A stretch of 64,000 nucleotides of DNA from Roseovarius autotrophicus. GTDB lineage: Bacteria; Pseudomonadota; Alphaproteobacteria; Rhodobacterales; Rhodobacteraceae. The notes below the pieces were generated by a model. It ran no database searches. It was not told the DNA's origin and saw only the letters and a list, made by a program, of their open reading frames with translations. A program made the position numbers and the translations under genes. The stretch spans positions 248,001-312,000 of the forward strand of contig NZ_JAGQDH010000001.1 of the NCBI RefSeq assembly GCF_018069895.1, written 5' to 3'. How positions within the stretch are numbered: position 1 is the stretch's first letter; the number at the start of each line of letters is the position of its first letter. Positions 38,952 to 50,044 of this stretch are shown here, piece after piece.

Positions 38952-39989
38952 TCAGCCTCCAATCGCCCAACGGGCCCAGAACCCGCCGAACACTTCGAAT
39001 TTCGCAAGGAATGCCACGATCACGACCCACCCGAGCGACATGGGCAGGAACACCTTCCAGCCGATCCGCATGAGTTGATCGTAGCGGTAGCGCGGGGTGA
39101 TCGCCTTGACCATGGCGAAGATGAAGAAGAACACGACCATCTTGCCGAACATCCACAAGACCCCGTCGGGCAGGCCGGGAATGGGCGACAGCCAGCCCCC
39201 GAAGAACAACAGCGACATGAGCGCGCACATCAGGAAGATCGCGATATATTCCCCGGCCATGAACAGCAAGTAGGGGGTCGAGGAATATTCCACCATGAAG
39301 CCTGCAACGAGTTCGGACTCGGCCTCGGGCAAATCAAACGGCGGTCGGTTCGTCTCTGCCAGCGCGGAGATGAGGAACAGAAACACCATGGGCAGGTGTG
39401 GCAGCCAATACCAGCCGAAAAAGCCATAGGCCGTGTCCTGCGCCGCGACGATGGCGCTGAAATTCAGCGAGCCGGTCGAGATGATCACCCCGATGATGAT
39501 CAGGCCGATGGACACCTCGTAGGAAATCATCTGCGCCGCCGAGCGCAAGCTACCGAGGAACGGGTATTTGGAGTTCGACGCCCACCCCCCCATGATCACG
39601 CCGTAAACCTCGAGCGAGGAGACGGCAAAGACGAAAAGCACGGCCACGTTGATATCCGACAGAACCCAGCCCTCGTTCATCGGAATGACCGCCCAGGCGA
39701 GGATCGCCAGCACAAACGATATCATCGGCGCCAGCAGGAATACCGGGCGATCCGCCCCGGCCGGGATCACCACCTCCTTGACGACGTATTTGAGCGCGTC
39801 GGCCACCGATTGCAGAATGCCATAGATGCCAACCACGTTTGGCCCACGCCGCATCTGCACGGCGGCCCAGATCTTGCGGTCGCCATAGACGAGGAACAGC
39901 AGAGATATCATCACGAAGCCGACAATCGCCAGACTTTGCGCGAGGATCAGCACAAAGGTCCCGAACGGGGTTGTCAAGAATTCAGCCAT
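38952..39989 (-). CDS. nuoH: NADH-quinone oxidoreductase subunit H
   Basis: A 345-residue membrane subunit with about eight helices that forms much of the quinone entry site. [45 protein letters not shown] and [20 protein letters not shown] (quinone-site acidic loop) are intact. It follows the 132-residue lipoprotein gene by 12 nt. Confidence 0.97.
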   Translation of the reverse strand: MAEFLTTPFGTFVLILAQSLAIVGFVMISLLFLVYGDRKIWAAVQMRRGPNVVGIYGILQSVADALKYVVKEVVIPAGADRPVFLLAPMISFVLAILAWAVIPMNEGWVLSDINVAVLFVFAVSSLEVYGVIMGGWASNSKYPFLGSLRSAAQMISYEVSIGLIIIGVIISTGSLNFSAIVAAQDTAYGFFGWYWLPHLPMVFLFLISALAETNRPPFDLPEAESELVAGFMVEYSSTPYLLFMAGEYIAIFLMCALMSLLFFGGWLSPIPGLPDGVLWMFGKMVVFFFIFAMVKAITPRYRYDQLMRIGWKVFLPMSLGWVVIVAFLAKFEVFGGFWARWAIGG

Positions 39990-40001
39990 CAGGTCAGGTC
40001 C

Positions 40002-40400
40002 TCATACCATCGGTATTCCGTTTTCCGCACAACTCGCGGCGACGACTTCGGCGTCGATTGTCTTCAGTCCTCGGGGCAGCGATTCCGAGATCGTATAAAC
40101 CGCATCGCCTCGCCAAATACCACCCTGTTCGACCATGTTGGTACGCACATGACGCGCAAATCCATAGCCCCGGATCAGCGTGTATTGCGCGGCAGCGCAT
40201 TCGGCGTAACGCTCCACGTCCCGCCCGACCCGCGCCCCGCGCATGGTGACGCGGAAATTTACCAGATCCCCATCCAGAAGCCGTGTCTCGACCCCGAGAT
40301 AATCGGGAGCAAAGGCAACCGCTTCAGGCTCGGCACAGCCCGCAAGACCGCCAGAAAGGCCAAGCGCGAGCGCCGGTATGAGGGGCGCGACCATCTTCAC
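40002..40400 (-). CDS. Predicted lipoprotein between nuoG and nuoH
   Basis: A 132-residue protein with an N-terminal signal and lipobox: [18 protein letters not shown]. The mature domain of about 110 residues contains four further Cys-containing or aromatic patches ([30 protein letters not shown]) that could form a disulfide. The start is a GTG overlapping the nuoG stop (GTGA), or an ATG two codons in. I recognise no family beyond hypothetical proteins expected at this position in Rhodobacteraceae. It should face the periplasm or outer membrane. Confidence 0.75.
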   Translation of the reverse strand: MKMVAPLIPALALGLSGGLAGCAEPEAVAFAPDYLGVETRLLDGDLVNFRVTMRGARVGRDVERYAECAAAQYTLIRGYGFARHVRTNMVEQGGIWRGDAVYTISESLPRGLKTIDAEVVAASCAENGIPMV

Positions 40401-42409
40401 TCGGCCGCCACCGGACGCGACCGGCGCGCGCAGGCATTGGCGCTCAGTTCCGCCATCAACGCGCTGGCGCGGGCAATCGGGTTGGAAAGGTAGAAATCGG
40501 CGATGGCCGTTTCCAGACGTCCCGCCCCGAGATCAACCGCAGGCACCGCCTGCCAGTCATTCACGGACACTTCGTCGATCCGCGCCAGATGTGGCACCGC
40601 CTTGACCAGCGCCTGACGCAGTTGCGCAAGGCTGTCAAAGGGCAGCGCCTCGCCCATCTCGCCGGAAAGCGCGCGCAGGATCGCCCAGTTCTCCTTGGCC
40701 TCGCCGGGGGCAAAGCCCGCGCGCAGCGCCAGTTGCGGGCGGCCCTCGGTGTTGACGAAAAGGCCGTTTTCCTCGGTCCAGGCCGCAGCAGGCAGGATAA
40801 CATCGGCGCGATGCGCACCCCGGTCGCCATGACTGCCCTGATAGATCACGAAAGCGCCCTTGGCGATCTCGATCTCGTCCGCGCCGAGGTTCACGATCAC
40901 GTCCGCGCCGTCGAGCGCCGCCGCGATCCCGCCCTCGCAGGTCGCATTCACATCCATCGCGCCCACGCGGCCCGCCGCCGTGTGCAGCACCAGAAGCCCC
41001 GCGCCCTGCCTTTCGGCCAGTTGCATGGCATGGCTCAGCACGCCCGCGCCATTCGCCCCACGCAAACCGCCCTGCCCCACGATCACCAGCGCGCCATCGA
41101 GCGGGGCGGCCTCGGCCACAAGCGCGGCCAGCGCCGCCAAATCCGCGCCCTTGCGCTCGGCTTCGAAGGTAAGAGCTGCCGCAGCCCCCAGATGGGTGAT
41201 GTTGGCCCCCCTGAGCCAGGCCTTGCGGATGCGCGCGCCCAGTACCGGGGCCTCGACGCCCGGATCGGATCCGATGAGCGTAATATGTTTCGCGCTGTCG
41301 ATATCCTCGATCCGCGCCGTGCCGACATAAGCAGAGCGGTTGCCCGCAGGCAGCGCCGCTCCATCGGTCCGACACTCGACCACGCCGCCCTGCCCCTCGA
41401 CCAAGAGCTTGAGCGCATAGGCTGCCTCAACCGGGGCCAGATCGCCCACCAGACCCGCCAGCTTCGACGCGCCCTTGATCGCCTGCGCCGCAACCCCAAG
41501 CGCCTCGGACCAGCTTGCCGGGCGCAAACGTCCGTTCTCACGGATATAGGGCTTGTCCAGCCGTTGCCGACGCAGCCCGTCCCAGACAAAGCGGGTCTTG
41601 TCGGAAATCCACTCTTCGTTCACGCCGTCATGGTTGCGCGGCAGGATGCGCATGACTTCGCGCCCCTTGGTATCGACGCGGATACTGGAGCCGAGCGCAT
41701 CCATCACGTCGATAGTCTCGGTCTTGGTCAGCTCCCAGGGCCGGGCGGTAAAGGCATAAGGCTTTGAGACAAGCGCGCCCACCGGGCACAGGTCGATGAT
41801 ATTGCCTTGAAGGTTGCTGTTCAGCGTCTCGCCCAGATAGGAGGTGATCTCGGAATCCTCGCCGCGCCCGGTCTGGCCCATGACATGCAGCCCGGCCACT
41901 TCGGTCGTGAAGCGCACGCAGCGCGTGCAGGAGATGCAGCGCGTCATATGCGTCTCGACCAGCGGCCCGAGGTCAAGATCCTCAGAGGCACGCTTGGTCT
42001 CGCGGTAACGCGAGAAATCAACGCCATAGGCCATCGCCTGATCCTGAAGATCGCACTCTCCGCCCTGATCGCAGATCGGGCAGTCAAGCGGGTGGTTGAT
42101 GAGCAGAAACTCCATCACACCCTCGCGCGCCTTCTTGACCATGGGCGAATTGGTTTTCACCTGCGGCGGGCTGCCATCTGGAAAGGGACGCATGTCGCGC
42201 ACCTGCATGGCACAGGACGCCGCCGGTTTCGGCGGCCCCGGCTGTACCTCGACCAGGCACATCCGACAGTTGCCCGCGATGCTGAGACGCTCGTGATAGC
42301 AGAAGCGCGGGACCTCGATCCCCACCTGCTCACAGGCCTGAATGAGGGTCATTGCCCCCTCGACCTCGACCTCTTGCCCGTCGATGATGATCTTGCGTAG
42401 GTCCGCCAT
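40397..42409 (-). CDS. nuoG: NADH-quinone oxidoreductase subunit G
   Basis: A 670-residue peripheral-arm subunit. The N-terminal 2Fe-2S domain has [19 protein letters not shown] (N1b); [18 protein letters not shown] provides the N5/N4 region with its His ligand, and [19 protein letters not shown] the rest. The remainder is a molybdopterin-oxidoreductase-like domain without cofactor, typical of complex I. It lies 6 nt after the DUF5333 gene and overlaps the following lipoprotein gene by 4 nt. Confidence 0.97.
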   Translation of the reverse strand: MADLRKIIIDGQEVEVEGAMTLIQACEQVGIEVPRFCYHERLSIAGNCRMCLVEVQPGPPKPAASCAMQVRDMRPFPDGSPPQVKTNSPMVKKAREGVMEFLLINHPLDCPICDQGGECDLQDQAMAYGVDFSRYRETKRASEDLDLGPLVETHMTRCISCTRCVRFTTEVAGLHVMGQTGRGEDSEITSYLGETLNSNLQGNIIDLCPVGALVSKPYAFTARPWELTKTETIDVMDALGSSIRVDTKGREVMRILPRNHDGVNEEWISDKTRFVWDGLRRQRLDKPYIRENGRLRPASWSEALGVAAQAIKGASKLAGLVGDLAPVEAAYALKLLVEGQGGVVECRTDGAALPAGNRSAYVGTARIEDIDSAKHITLIGSDPGVEAPVLGARIRKAWLRGANITHLGAAAALTFEAERKGADLAALAALVAEAAPLDGALVIVGQGGLRGANGAGVLSHAMQLAERQGAGLLVLHTAAGRVGAMDVNATCEGGIAAALDGADVIVNLGADEIEIAKGAFVIYQGSHGDRGAHRADVILPAAAWTEENGLFVNTEGRPQLALRAGFAPGEAKENWAILRALSGEMGEALPFDSLAQLRQALVKAVPHLARIDEVSVNDWQAVPAVDLGAGRLETAIADFYLSNPIARASALMAELSANACARRSRPVAAE

Positions 42410-42415
42410 CCCGTC

Positions 42416-42814
42416 TCACCTTGCCCAGAGAAGCGCGCCGATCCGGCTCTGCTTCGCGATTTCGTCCCGGCCAAGCGCGCAGAGGCTTGGCCCGTCATTC
42501 GGTTCGGCGCCACGCGCCCGGATATAGGCATCCGCGCGCGCGCGCATCTGCCGTTTCTCGTCCTTGTCCTTCACATAGGCCTCGATCTCGGCCTCGGAGT
42601 AGCCGCGCCGCATGGCTTCGGCCTTGAGCGCGTTCATCAGCCGAAGCCCGCGGATCATCCGCGCCGAGATGTTGTCGCAGCGCTTGCGGATTTCATCGGC
42701 CACCGACATTTCGAGCAGCCGCTGGTTGATGTCCCTCTCCTGCGAGAGCGAGGACGCGTCCGCTCCCGGCGCCACCAGCCCCGTCCCGAGAACTGCCACT
42801 AGGATCATGCGCAT
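42416..42814 (-). CDS. DUF5333 exported protein in nuo operon
   Basis: A 132-residue protein matching the DUF5333 type found in nuo operons of Rhodobacteraceae. A signal peptide (MRMILVAVLGTGLVAPGADA) precedes a helical domain with LLEMSVADEIRKRCDNISARMIRGLRLMNAL and SEAEIEAYVKDKDEKRQM; Cys residues in RKRCDN and SLCALG may form a disulfide. AAGGAG is 7 nt before the ATG. Likely periplasmic. The function is unknown. Confidence 0.8.
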   Translation of the reverse strand: MRMILVAVLGTGLVAPGADASSLSQERDINQRLLEMSVADEIRKRCDNISARMIRGLRLMNALKAEAMRRGYSEAEIEAYVKDKDEKRQMRARADAYIRARGAEPNDGPSLCALGRDEIAKQSRIGALLWAR

Positions 42815-42861
42815 GATCTGGCTCCTTTCCTGTCATTCCGGGGCGCGGCCACAGCGGCCCG

Positions 42862-42882
42862 CCCATCTGCGATGCAGATGGG
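42862..42882. repeat. Perfect palindrome between nuoF-side lipoprotein and DUF5333
   Basis: CCCATCTGC-GAT-GCAGATGGG is a 9-bp perfect hairpin, with GC-rich flanks that extend the pairing (GGCCCG upstream, GGCGGC downstream). It is preceded by GTCATTCCGGGGCGCGGCC (42834-42852), which resembles the start of known alphaproteobacterial repeats, and followed by a small hairpin CCTGT/ACAGG (42893-42911). It lies in a 124-nt gap in the nuo operon. Confidence 0.65.
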
Positions 42883-42938
42883 AAGGCGGCGGCCTGTCAT
42901 GCAATAACAGGCGGACCGAACCAGGGATTTGACAGAGA

Positions 42939-43292
42939 TCAACGCCATATCACGCATGTCCCCGACGCCGAAACCCGATCGCCAGAACGGGTATGGACAG
43001 GCCCCGCCTGTCCCTCGCGCGCACCGTCCCATTCGATGGTGGAGGTGCCGAAATTCTCGATGCAATAGCGCGTGGCCTCATGCACCACGGCCTTGCGCGC
43101 GCCCTCGATGCCGCGTCCGGCCCGACCGACCGAAGCGGTAAAGTTGCGCCGGTCGTCGCGCTCTGCACGCACCTTGCCCGGATAATAGTTTCCGTCGAAC
43201 AGCACACGTTCCTCGCGGTTGGTGCAACCCGCCAGAAGCGCGCCGAAAACCACAAGGGCCAGAAGGCCACGATATGTCGGCAGCGCCGTCAC
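42939..43292 (-). CDS. Predicted lipoprotein after nuoF
   Basis: A 117-residue protein with a lipobox signal ([18 protein letters not shown]) and a mature domain containing [42 protein letters not shown] and a final [10 protein letters not shown]. Two mature Cys could pair. The start is a GTG overlapping the nuoF stop by 4 nt (GTGA). The sequence looks like a compact beta-rich periplasmic domain. I do not recognise a named family. Confidence 0.75.
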   Translation of the reverse strand: MTALPTYRGLLALVVFGALLAGCTNREERVLFDGNYYPGKVRAERDDRRNFTASVGRAGRGIEGARKAVVHEATRYCIENFGTSTIEWDGAREGQAGPVHTRSGDRVSASGTCVIWR

Positions 43293-44587
43293 TCTGCCGC
43301 CACCGCGCTTATGCGCCCGGCCTTCTGTGCGCGGATGCGGTCCTCGATCTCGTCGCGGAAATTGCGGATAAGGCCCTGAATGGGCCAGGCCGCCGCATCG
43401 CCGAGCGCACAGATCGTATGTCCCTCGACCTGCTTGGACACGTCGAACAGCATGTCGATCTCCTCGATTTCGGCCTCGCCCCGCACCAGCCGTTCCATCA
43501 CCCGCATCATCCAGCCGGTGCCCTCGCGGCAGGGCGTGCATTGCCCGCAGCTTTCGTGCTTGTAGAATTTCGACAGGCGCCAGATCGCCTTGACGATATC
43601 GGTGCTGCGGTCCATCACGATCACCGCCGCGGTGCCAAGGCCCGAGCGCAGATCCTTTTGCAGATAGTCGAAATCCATGATCGCGTCGCGCATGTTCTCG
43701 CCGCGCACGCACGGAACGGAGGAACCGCCCGGGATCACCGCCAGCAGATTGTCCCAGCCGCCGCGAATCCCGCCGCAATGCTTCTCGATCAGCTCCTCGA
43801 AGGGGATCGACATGGCCTCTTCGACCACGCAGGGATTGTTGACATGGCCCGAGATGGCGAAAAGCTTGGTGCCCGCGTTGTTGGGGCGCCCAAAGCCCGA
43901 GAACCATTCCGGCCCGCGCCGCAGGATGGTGGGCACCACGGCAATCGATTCCACGTTGTTCACGGTCGTCGGACAACCATAAAGCCCCGCGCCCGCCGGA
44001 AACGGCGGCTTCATCCGGGGCATCCCCTTCTTGCCTTCAAGGCTTTCCAGAAGGGCGGTTTCCTCGCCGCAGATATAGGCGCCTGCGCCGTGATGCAGGT
44101 AGATGTCGAAATCCCAGCCGGATTTGCAGGCGTTCCGTCCGATCAGACCCGCCTCATAAGCCTCGTCGATCGCCGCCTGAAGCGCCTCTTTCTCGCGGAT
44201 ATATTCGCCGCGAATGTAGATATAGCAGGCATGCGCATTCATCGCGAAAGAGGCAATCAGGCAACCCTCGACCAGCGTATGCGGGTCGTGGCGCATGATC
44301 TCGCGGTCCTTGCAGGTGCCCGGCTCGGATTCGTCGGCATTGACCACCAGATAGGCGGGCCGCCCGTCGCTTTCCTTGGGCATGAAGGACCATTTGAGAC
44401 CCGTGGGAAAGCCCGCGCCGCCGCGCCCGCGCAGCCCGCTGGCCTTCATCTGGTTCACGATCCAGTCGCGCCCGTTCTGGAGGATTTTCGCCGTCCCGTC
44501 CCAATGCCCACGCGCCATGGCCCCCTTGAGGCTGCGGTCATGCATCCCGTAGAGATTGGTAAAGATACGATCCTGGTCTTTCAGCAT
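43289..44587 (-). CDS. nuoF: NADH-quinone oxidoreductase subunit F
   Basis: A 432-residue subunit that binds NADH, FMN and cluster N3. [17 protein letters not shown] is the NADH/FMN loop, [17 protein letters not shown] follows, [17 protein letters not shown] binds FMN, and [12 protein letters not shown] plus the later [13 protein letters not shown] supply the N3 cysteines. The start [14 protein letters not shown] has GGAGGTGA in front. It follows DUF5337 by 4 nt. Confidence 0.97.
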   Translation of the reverse strand: MLKDQDRIFTNLYGMHDRSLKGAMARGHWDGTAKILQNGRDWIVNQMKASGLRGRGGAGFPTGLKWSFMPKESDGRPAYLVVNADESEPGTCKDREIMRHDPHTLVEGCLIASFAMNAHACYIYIRGEYIREKEALQAAIDEAYEAGLIGRNACKSGWDFDIYLHHGAGAYICGEETALLESLEGKKGMPRMKPPFPAGAGLYGCPTTVNNVESIAVVPTILRRGPEWFSGFGRPNNAGTKLFAISGHVNNPCVVEEAMSIPFEELIEKHCGGIRGGWDNLLAVIPGGSSVPCVRGENMRDAIMDFDYLQKDLRSGLGTAAVIVMDRSTDIVKAIWRLSKFYKHESCGQCTPCREGTGWMMRVMERLVRGEAEIEEIDMLFDVSKQVEGHTICALGDAAAWPIQGLIRNFRDEIEDRIRAQKAGRISAVAAE

Positions 44588-44591
44588 CCCG

Positions 44592-44813
44592 TCACCTCCG
44601 GTTGCCCTGACGCGCACGCCAGAGTTGATAGATCAGCACGAAGGCGTAGACGAAGCCACCAAGCGCCATCAGATCGAACAGCGCGCGCACACGCAGGCTC
44701 AGGCCATACTCGGCCCCGATCAGCGTGGCGAGGATCCAGAGAACCCCCGTCCCGGCGATCACCAGCGCGGCCTTGCGCCCCATGCGCGCGATATGTGCAT
44801 CCTGCTGCGACAT
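44592..44813 (-). CDS. DUF5337 small membrane protein in nuo operon
   Basis: A 73-residue protein with two transmembrane helices ([20 protein letters not shown] and [20 protein letters not shown]) and a basic C-terminus (WRARQGNRR). It corresponds to the DUF5337 family of Rhodobacteraceae. AAGGG lies before the ATG. It sits between the NuoE-tail paralogue and nuoF. No function is known; a structural role near complex I is possible. Confidence 0.8.
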   Translation of the reverse strand: MSQQDAHIARMGRKAALVIAGTGVLWILATLIGAEYGLSLRVRALFDLMALGGFVYAFVLIYQLWRARQGNRR

Positions 44814-44825
44814 TGCCCTTCATGC

Positions 44826-45479
44826 TCAATTCGCTTGACCCTTGCCGCCAGCGGCGAGGGCTTTCGCCTGTTCCACCCAGTTGTCGCGGCTCACCCGGCC
44901 CTTGAACCCCTTGAGGTTCTCATCGACCCAGTCCACCTCGGTCGCGGTCCAAGCCGCGATTTGGTCGAAATGATAAATGCCCAACTCGTGGCAAAGCTTT
45001 TCCAGCTTCGGCCCGACACCCTTGATGCGCGTCAGGTCATCCGCCTTGCCGTCCCTGGGTGCGCTCAGCAGCTCGGGGCGGGTGCCGGTCTCGGCGTTGC
45101 CTTCATCTCCGACACCAGGGGCCATGGGCTCACCATAGTGCCAGGCCCCCTTGCGCGCGGACAGCTCTTCCTCGCCCTTCAGCAGCGTGCCCGACTTCAC
45201 CGCAGGCGCCGCCGTTTCAGAAACGGCCGCTATGGCCACGCTTGCCGTCGGTTCCGCCGCCGGCGCGGACCGCTCGTCGGTTTCGTCCGGCGCCTTGTAG
45301 CCGGTGCAGATCAGCCTCCCGAACACAAGCCCGAGAAACACCGCGAAAGCCACCCCAAGCAGCAACGCGGCGACGAAACCGACCGCACCCGTAGCAGACC
45401 AGAGCACCGCCAGGCCGGCAATCGCGGACAGGCCCCAGCAAACGAGCTGGCAAGTGCTTAGTTTCGACGTGTCGGACAT
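44826..45479 (-). CDS. Membrane protein with C-terminal helix-hairpin-helix domain shared with NuoE
   Basis: A 217-residue protein with two hydrophobic helices (about 10-50), a low-complexity Ala/Glu/Ser linker, and a C-terminal domain from about residue 142: [20 protein letters not shown] followed by [18 protein letters not shown]. By my alignment, 57 of 70 residues are identical to the C-terminal tail of NuoE encoded directly upstream. The [12 protein letters not shown] segment is a helix-hairpin-helix (5'-3' exonuclease-like) motif, usually seen in DNA-binding proteins but here attached to a membrane protein. Function unknown. Confidence 0.82.
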   Translation of the reverse strand: MSDTSKLSTCQLVCWGLSAIAGLAVLWSATGAVGFVAALLLGVAFAVFLGLVFGRLICTGYKAPDETDERSAPAAEPTASVAIAAVSETAAPAVKSGTLLKGEEELSARKGAWHYGEPMAPGVGDEGNAETGTRPELLSAPRDGKADDLTRIKGVGPKLEKLCHELGIYHFDQIAAWTATEVDWVDENLKGFKGRVSRDNWVEQAKALAAGGKGQAN

Positions 45480-45514
45480 GTCTCTCTCTCCCGTTGGCTC
45501 TCAGGCGGACCGTC

Positions 45515-46609
45515 TCAATCGGCGCCGCCTTTCTTGACCCCGGCGGAAAACTCCGTCTCCTTGCCCTCGGCCAGCAGTTTCGCCTGCTCGACCCAGTTGT
45601 CGCGACTGACCCTTCCCTTGAACCCTTCAAGGTTCTGGTCCACCCAACTGACTTCTTCCTCCGTCCATCTGGCGATCTGGTCGAAATGGTAGAAGCCGAG
45701 CGCGTTGCACAGCTTTTCCAGTTTCGGACCGACGCCCTTGATCTTCGTCAGATCGTCCGCCTTGCCTGCGCGCGGCGCGGCCAGAGCCTCGGGCCGCTTG
45801 GCCTCGGTCGGGGCGACCTTCGGGGCCTCGGCCTTCGCCTCCGTCTTCACCGGCTCGTCGTTGAGCTTGACCGAGGATGGCGCGGGCTTGTGATTGGCTC
45901 CTTTCTCGCGCCATGGCGCGAGGATCGGCACCTCGGTGCCGTCGATACGCTTGACGGTTTCACCCAGATCAACGGCGCGCTGCGCGCTGGCGTTATACTG
46001 CGCGCGCCCGCTCTCGAAATCCCTGAGGCTGGTCAGCCCCGATTTCGGTTCGGCGGCGTAGCGGCCATTCTGCGGACCCGGCACAGCCACCTTGCCTGCG
46101 GCCAACTCGTCGATGATCTCCGCGAACCGCTCGGCGGTCAGGTCCTCATAATAATCCTTGCCGATCTGTGCCATCGGCGCGTTGGTGCAGGCCCCCAGGC
46201 ATTCCACCTCTTCCCACGAGAACTTGCCATCCTCCGATAGCTGGAACGGCCTCGGCGCGATCTTGTCCTTGCAGACCGCGATAAGGTCCTCGGCGCCGCA
46301 AATCATGCACGTCAACGTGCCGCAAATCTGAAAATGTGCCAAGCTGCCAACTGGTTGGAGCTGGAACATGAAATAGAACGTGGCCACTTCGAGCGCGCGG
46401 ATATAGTCCATGCCCAGCCGGTCGGCCACATGTTCGATCGCCGGGCGGCTCAGCCAGCCCTCCTGCTCCTGCGCGCGCCAGAGAAGCGGGATGATCGCGC
46501 TCGCCTGTCGCCCCTCGGGATATTTGCTGATCTGCGCCTCGGCCCACTCCTGATTGGCAGGGGTGAATGCAAAGCTCTCGGGCTGCTCGTGGTAAAGACG
46601 GCGTAGCAT
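45515..46609 (-). CDS. nuoE: NADH-quinone oxidoreductase subunit E with long C-terminal extension
   Basis: A 364-residue protein, about twice the usual NuoE length. The first 165 residues are the thioredoxin-like 2Fe-2S subunit (cluster N1a ligands in [12 protein letters not shown] and [11 protein letters not shown]). A linker rich in Ala, Glu, Lys and Pro follows, then a helix-hairpin-helix domain from about residue 280 ([15 protein letters not shown]) shared with the next gene. The ATG at 46607-46609 is preferred; a GTG nine bases upstream is too near GGAG. Extended NuoE tails are known in Rhodobacteraceae. Confidence 0.95.
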   Translation of the reverse strand: MLRRLYHEQPESFAFTPANQEWAEAQISKYPEGRQASAIIPLLWRAQEQEGWLSRPAIEHVADRLGMDYIRALEVATFYFMFQLQPVGSLAHFQICGTLTCMICGAEDLIAVCKDKIAPRPFQLSEDGKFSWEEVECLGACTNAPMAQIGKDYYEDLTAERFAEIIDELAAGKVAVPGPQNGRYAAEPKSGLTSLRDFESGRAQYNASAQRAVDLGETVKRIDGTEVPILAPWREKGANHKPAPSSVKLNDEPVKTEAKAEAPKVAPTEAKRPEALAAPRAGKADDLTKIKGVGPKLEKLCNALGFYHFDQIARWTEEEVSWVDQNLEGFKGRVSRDNWVEQAKLLAEGKETEFSAGVKKGGAD

Positions 46610-46610
46610 C

Positions 46611-46907
46611 TCAGGCACAGGCTCCTGTGGTCAGTTTCACGCCACCGCCAGGCAGCCGCTCGGCCCCTCCGGTGGACAGGTAACGGCCGGTGATGTCGAG
46701 AAGCTGCTGGCGCACCAGCCCCGTCTGCATCTCCATGGCCAGAAAATCGCCCTCGGTGACGAGGGTGCAGTCGAGACTTTTCGCCGCCTCCTCGTAGCGG
46801 GTCAGGTCGTCGCGCGTCGTGCCCTCTGGCGGCACGACACAACCTGCCACCAGAGCAAGCGCAACGAGCGAGACGCCACCCGCGCGAGAAAGGCGCGGCG
46901 TGGTCAC
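46611..46907 (-). CDS. Small lipoprotein between nuoD and nuoE
   Basis: A 98-residue protein with a lipoprotein signal ([20 protein letters not shown]) and a mature part of about 70 residues with two further Cys (SLDCTLV and the penultimate TGACA). The GTG start overlaps the nuoD stop by 4 nt (GTGA) and has GGAG 8 nt upstream; the stop is 1 nt before the nuoE ATG. I recognise no family. One of three lipoproteins in the operon. Confidence 0.75.
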   Translation of the reverse strand: MTTPRLSRAGGVSLVALALVAGCVVPPEGTTRDDLTRYEEAAKSLDCTLVTEGDFLAMEMQTGLVRQQLLDITGRYLSTGGAERLPGGGVKLTTGACA

Positions 46908-48124
46908 CTGTCGATCTCCCCGAACACGACATCCAGAGAACCGATGATCGCCGCCACATCCGCGAGTTGATGCCCCTTGGCGACATGATCCATCGCCTGC
47001 AGATGCAGATAGCCCGGCGCGCGCAGCTTGGCGCGATAGGGCCGGTTGCTGCCATCGGCCACCAGGTAGACGCCAAACTCGCCCTTGGGGGCCTCGACGG
47101 CGGCATAGACCTCGCCTTCGGGGACGTGAAAACCCTCGGTATACAGTTTGAAGTGATGGATGAGCGCCTCCATCGAGGTTTTCATCTCGGCGCGCGACGG
47201 CGGCGTGATCTTGCCCCGCGCAAGCACATCGCCCTGCCCCTCGGGCGCGCGCAGCTTGGCAATCGCCTGATGGATGATCCGCAGCGATTGGCGCATCTCC
47301 TCCATCCGGCAGAGGTAACGATCATAGCAATCGCCGTTCTTGCCCACCGGAATGAGGAATTCGAACTCGTCATAGCATTCATAGGGCTGCGCGCGGCGCA
47401 GATCCCACGCCATGCCAGAGCCGCGCACCATCACGCCGCTAAAGCCCCAATCCAGCGCCTCCTGCTGCGTGATCACGCCGATATCGGCATTGCGCTGCTT
47501 GAAGATGCGGTTCTCGGTCAAAAGCCCGTCGAGATCGTCGAGCACGCGCGGAAATTCGTTGGCCCAGGTCTCGATGTCGTCGATCAGAGCGGGCGGCAGG
47601 TCCTGATGAACGCCGCCGGGGCGGAAATAGGCGGCATGGAGCCGCGCCCCGCAGGCACGCTCATAGAACACCATCAGCTTCTCGCGCTCCTCGAAGCCCC
47701 AGAGCGGCGGGGTCAGCGCGCCCACATCCATCGCCTGCGTGGTGACATTGAGCAGGTGATTGAGGATGCGGCCGATTTCCGAATAGAGCACGCGGATAAG
47801 GCTCGCGCGGCGCGGCACCTGCGTTCCGGTAAGCCGTTCGATGGCCAGGCACCAGGCATGTTCCTGGTTCATCGGCGCCACATAATCGAGCCGGTCGAAA
47901 TAGGGCAGGTTCTGGAGATAGGTTCGGCTCTCCATCAGCTTTTCGGTGCCGCGATGCAGCAGGCCGATATGCGGATCGCAGCGTTTAACCAACTCGCCGT
48001 CCAGCTCCAGCACCAGGCGCAAAACCCCATGGGCAGCAGGGTGTTGCGGGCCGAAGTTGATGTTAAAATTGCGGATCCTCTGCTCGCCGGTCTGAGCGTC
48101 TGCGAAGTTGGAACCGTCCATCAT
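46904..48124 (-). CDS. nuoD: NADH-quinone oxidoreductase subunit D
   Basis: A 406-residue 49-kDa subunit that forms the quinone-binding pocket with NuoB. Conserved blocks are [33 protein letters not shown], the [15 protein letters not shown] segment with its Tyr/His, and [20 protein letters not shown] near the end. Two adjacent ATG codons (48124 and 48121) can start it; I took the first, which overlaps the preceding stop by 4 nt and has GGAGGGCGG upstream. Confidence 0.97.
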   Translation of the reverse strand: MMDGSNFADAQTGEQRIRNFNINFGPQHPAAHGVLRLVLELDGELVKRCDPHIGLLHRGTEKLMESRTYLQNLPYFDRLDYVAPMNQEHAWCLAIERLTGTQVPRRASLIRVLYSEIGRILNHLLNVTTQAMDVGALTPPLWGFEEREKLMVFYERACGARLHAAYFRPGGVHQDLPPALIDDIETWANEFPRVLDDLDGLLTENRIFKQRNADIGVITQQEALDWGFSGVMVRGSGMAWDLRRAQPYECYDEFEFLIPVGKNGDCYDRYLCRMEEMRQSLRIIHQAIAKLRAPEGQGDVLARGKITPPSRAEMKTSMEALIHHFKLYTEGFHVPEGEVYAAVEAPKGEFGVYLVADGSNRPYRAKLRAPGYLHLQAMDHVAKGHQLADVAAIIGSLDVVFGEIDR

Positions 48125-48335
48125 TCCCGCCCTCCATAAAGCTTGTCCCGGAAGGCCATCACCCAGAGCAGGATCAGCGCCCCGAGAGGAATGATCGAGA
48201 ACAGCGCCAGCCAGTTTGGAATGCCATATTGCGGCAGAAGCCGCCAGAACGGGATCACCACAAGCGCGGCGAAAACCAGCATCATGATCAGGCCACCCAT
48301 GCCCATCCCCATGCCCATGCCATAGTTCGCGCCCA

Positions 48336-48336
<1 letters not shown>
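48121..48336 (-). CDS. Small Met/Gly-repeat membrane protein between nuoC and nuoD
   Basis: A 71-residue protein whose N-terminus is a Met-Gly repeat ([15 protein letters not shown]), followed by two transmembrane helices ([19 protein letters not shown] and [20 protein letters not shown]) and a short charged tail ([10 protein letters not shown]). GGAGG lies 7 nt before the ATG at 48334-48336, which overlaps the nuoC stop by one base; a GTG directly upstream is an alternative. No family is recognised. The helix pair resembles small subunit-like membrane peptides. Confidence 0.8.
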
Positions 48337-49824
<1,488 letters not shown>

Positions 49825-49884
49825 GGGATGGCTCCTTTCATGCGCGCGCCGGGCGCGCATCAAGATGGCTGCATACTTCTTCGG

Positions 49885-49913
49885 GGTTTAAACCTGCCCC
49901 ATCACGCGGTCAA
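49885..49913 (-). promoter_or_regulatory. Likely promoter of the nuo operon
   Basis: Minus-strand TTGACC (49908-49913) and TAAACC (49885-49890) are separated by 17 nt, about 60 nt before the nuoA GTG. The -35 is strong, the -10 is weak. Two GCATGC palindromes (49963-49968 and 49973-49978) lie further upstream and might be regulatory. No FNR or CtrA full site was seen here. Confidence 0.5.
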
Positions 49914-50044
49914 CCGAGGGCAGGACGGATTAACCACCGCAACAGCGCGATTTTCGCAGTTTGCATGCAACGGCATGCGGTATTCACGCACAATTGGCCA
50001 AGGATTCTGACCGCCCGCGCCGCGCCGCGGCAAATCCGCGCGAC

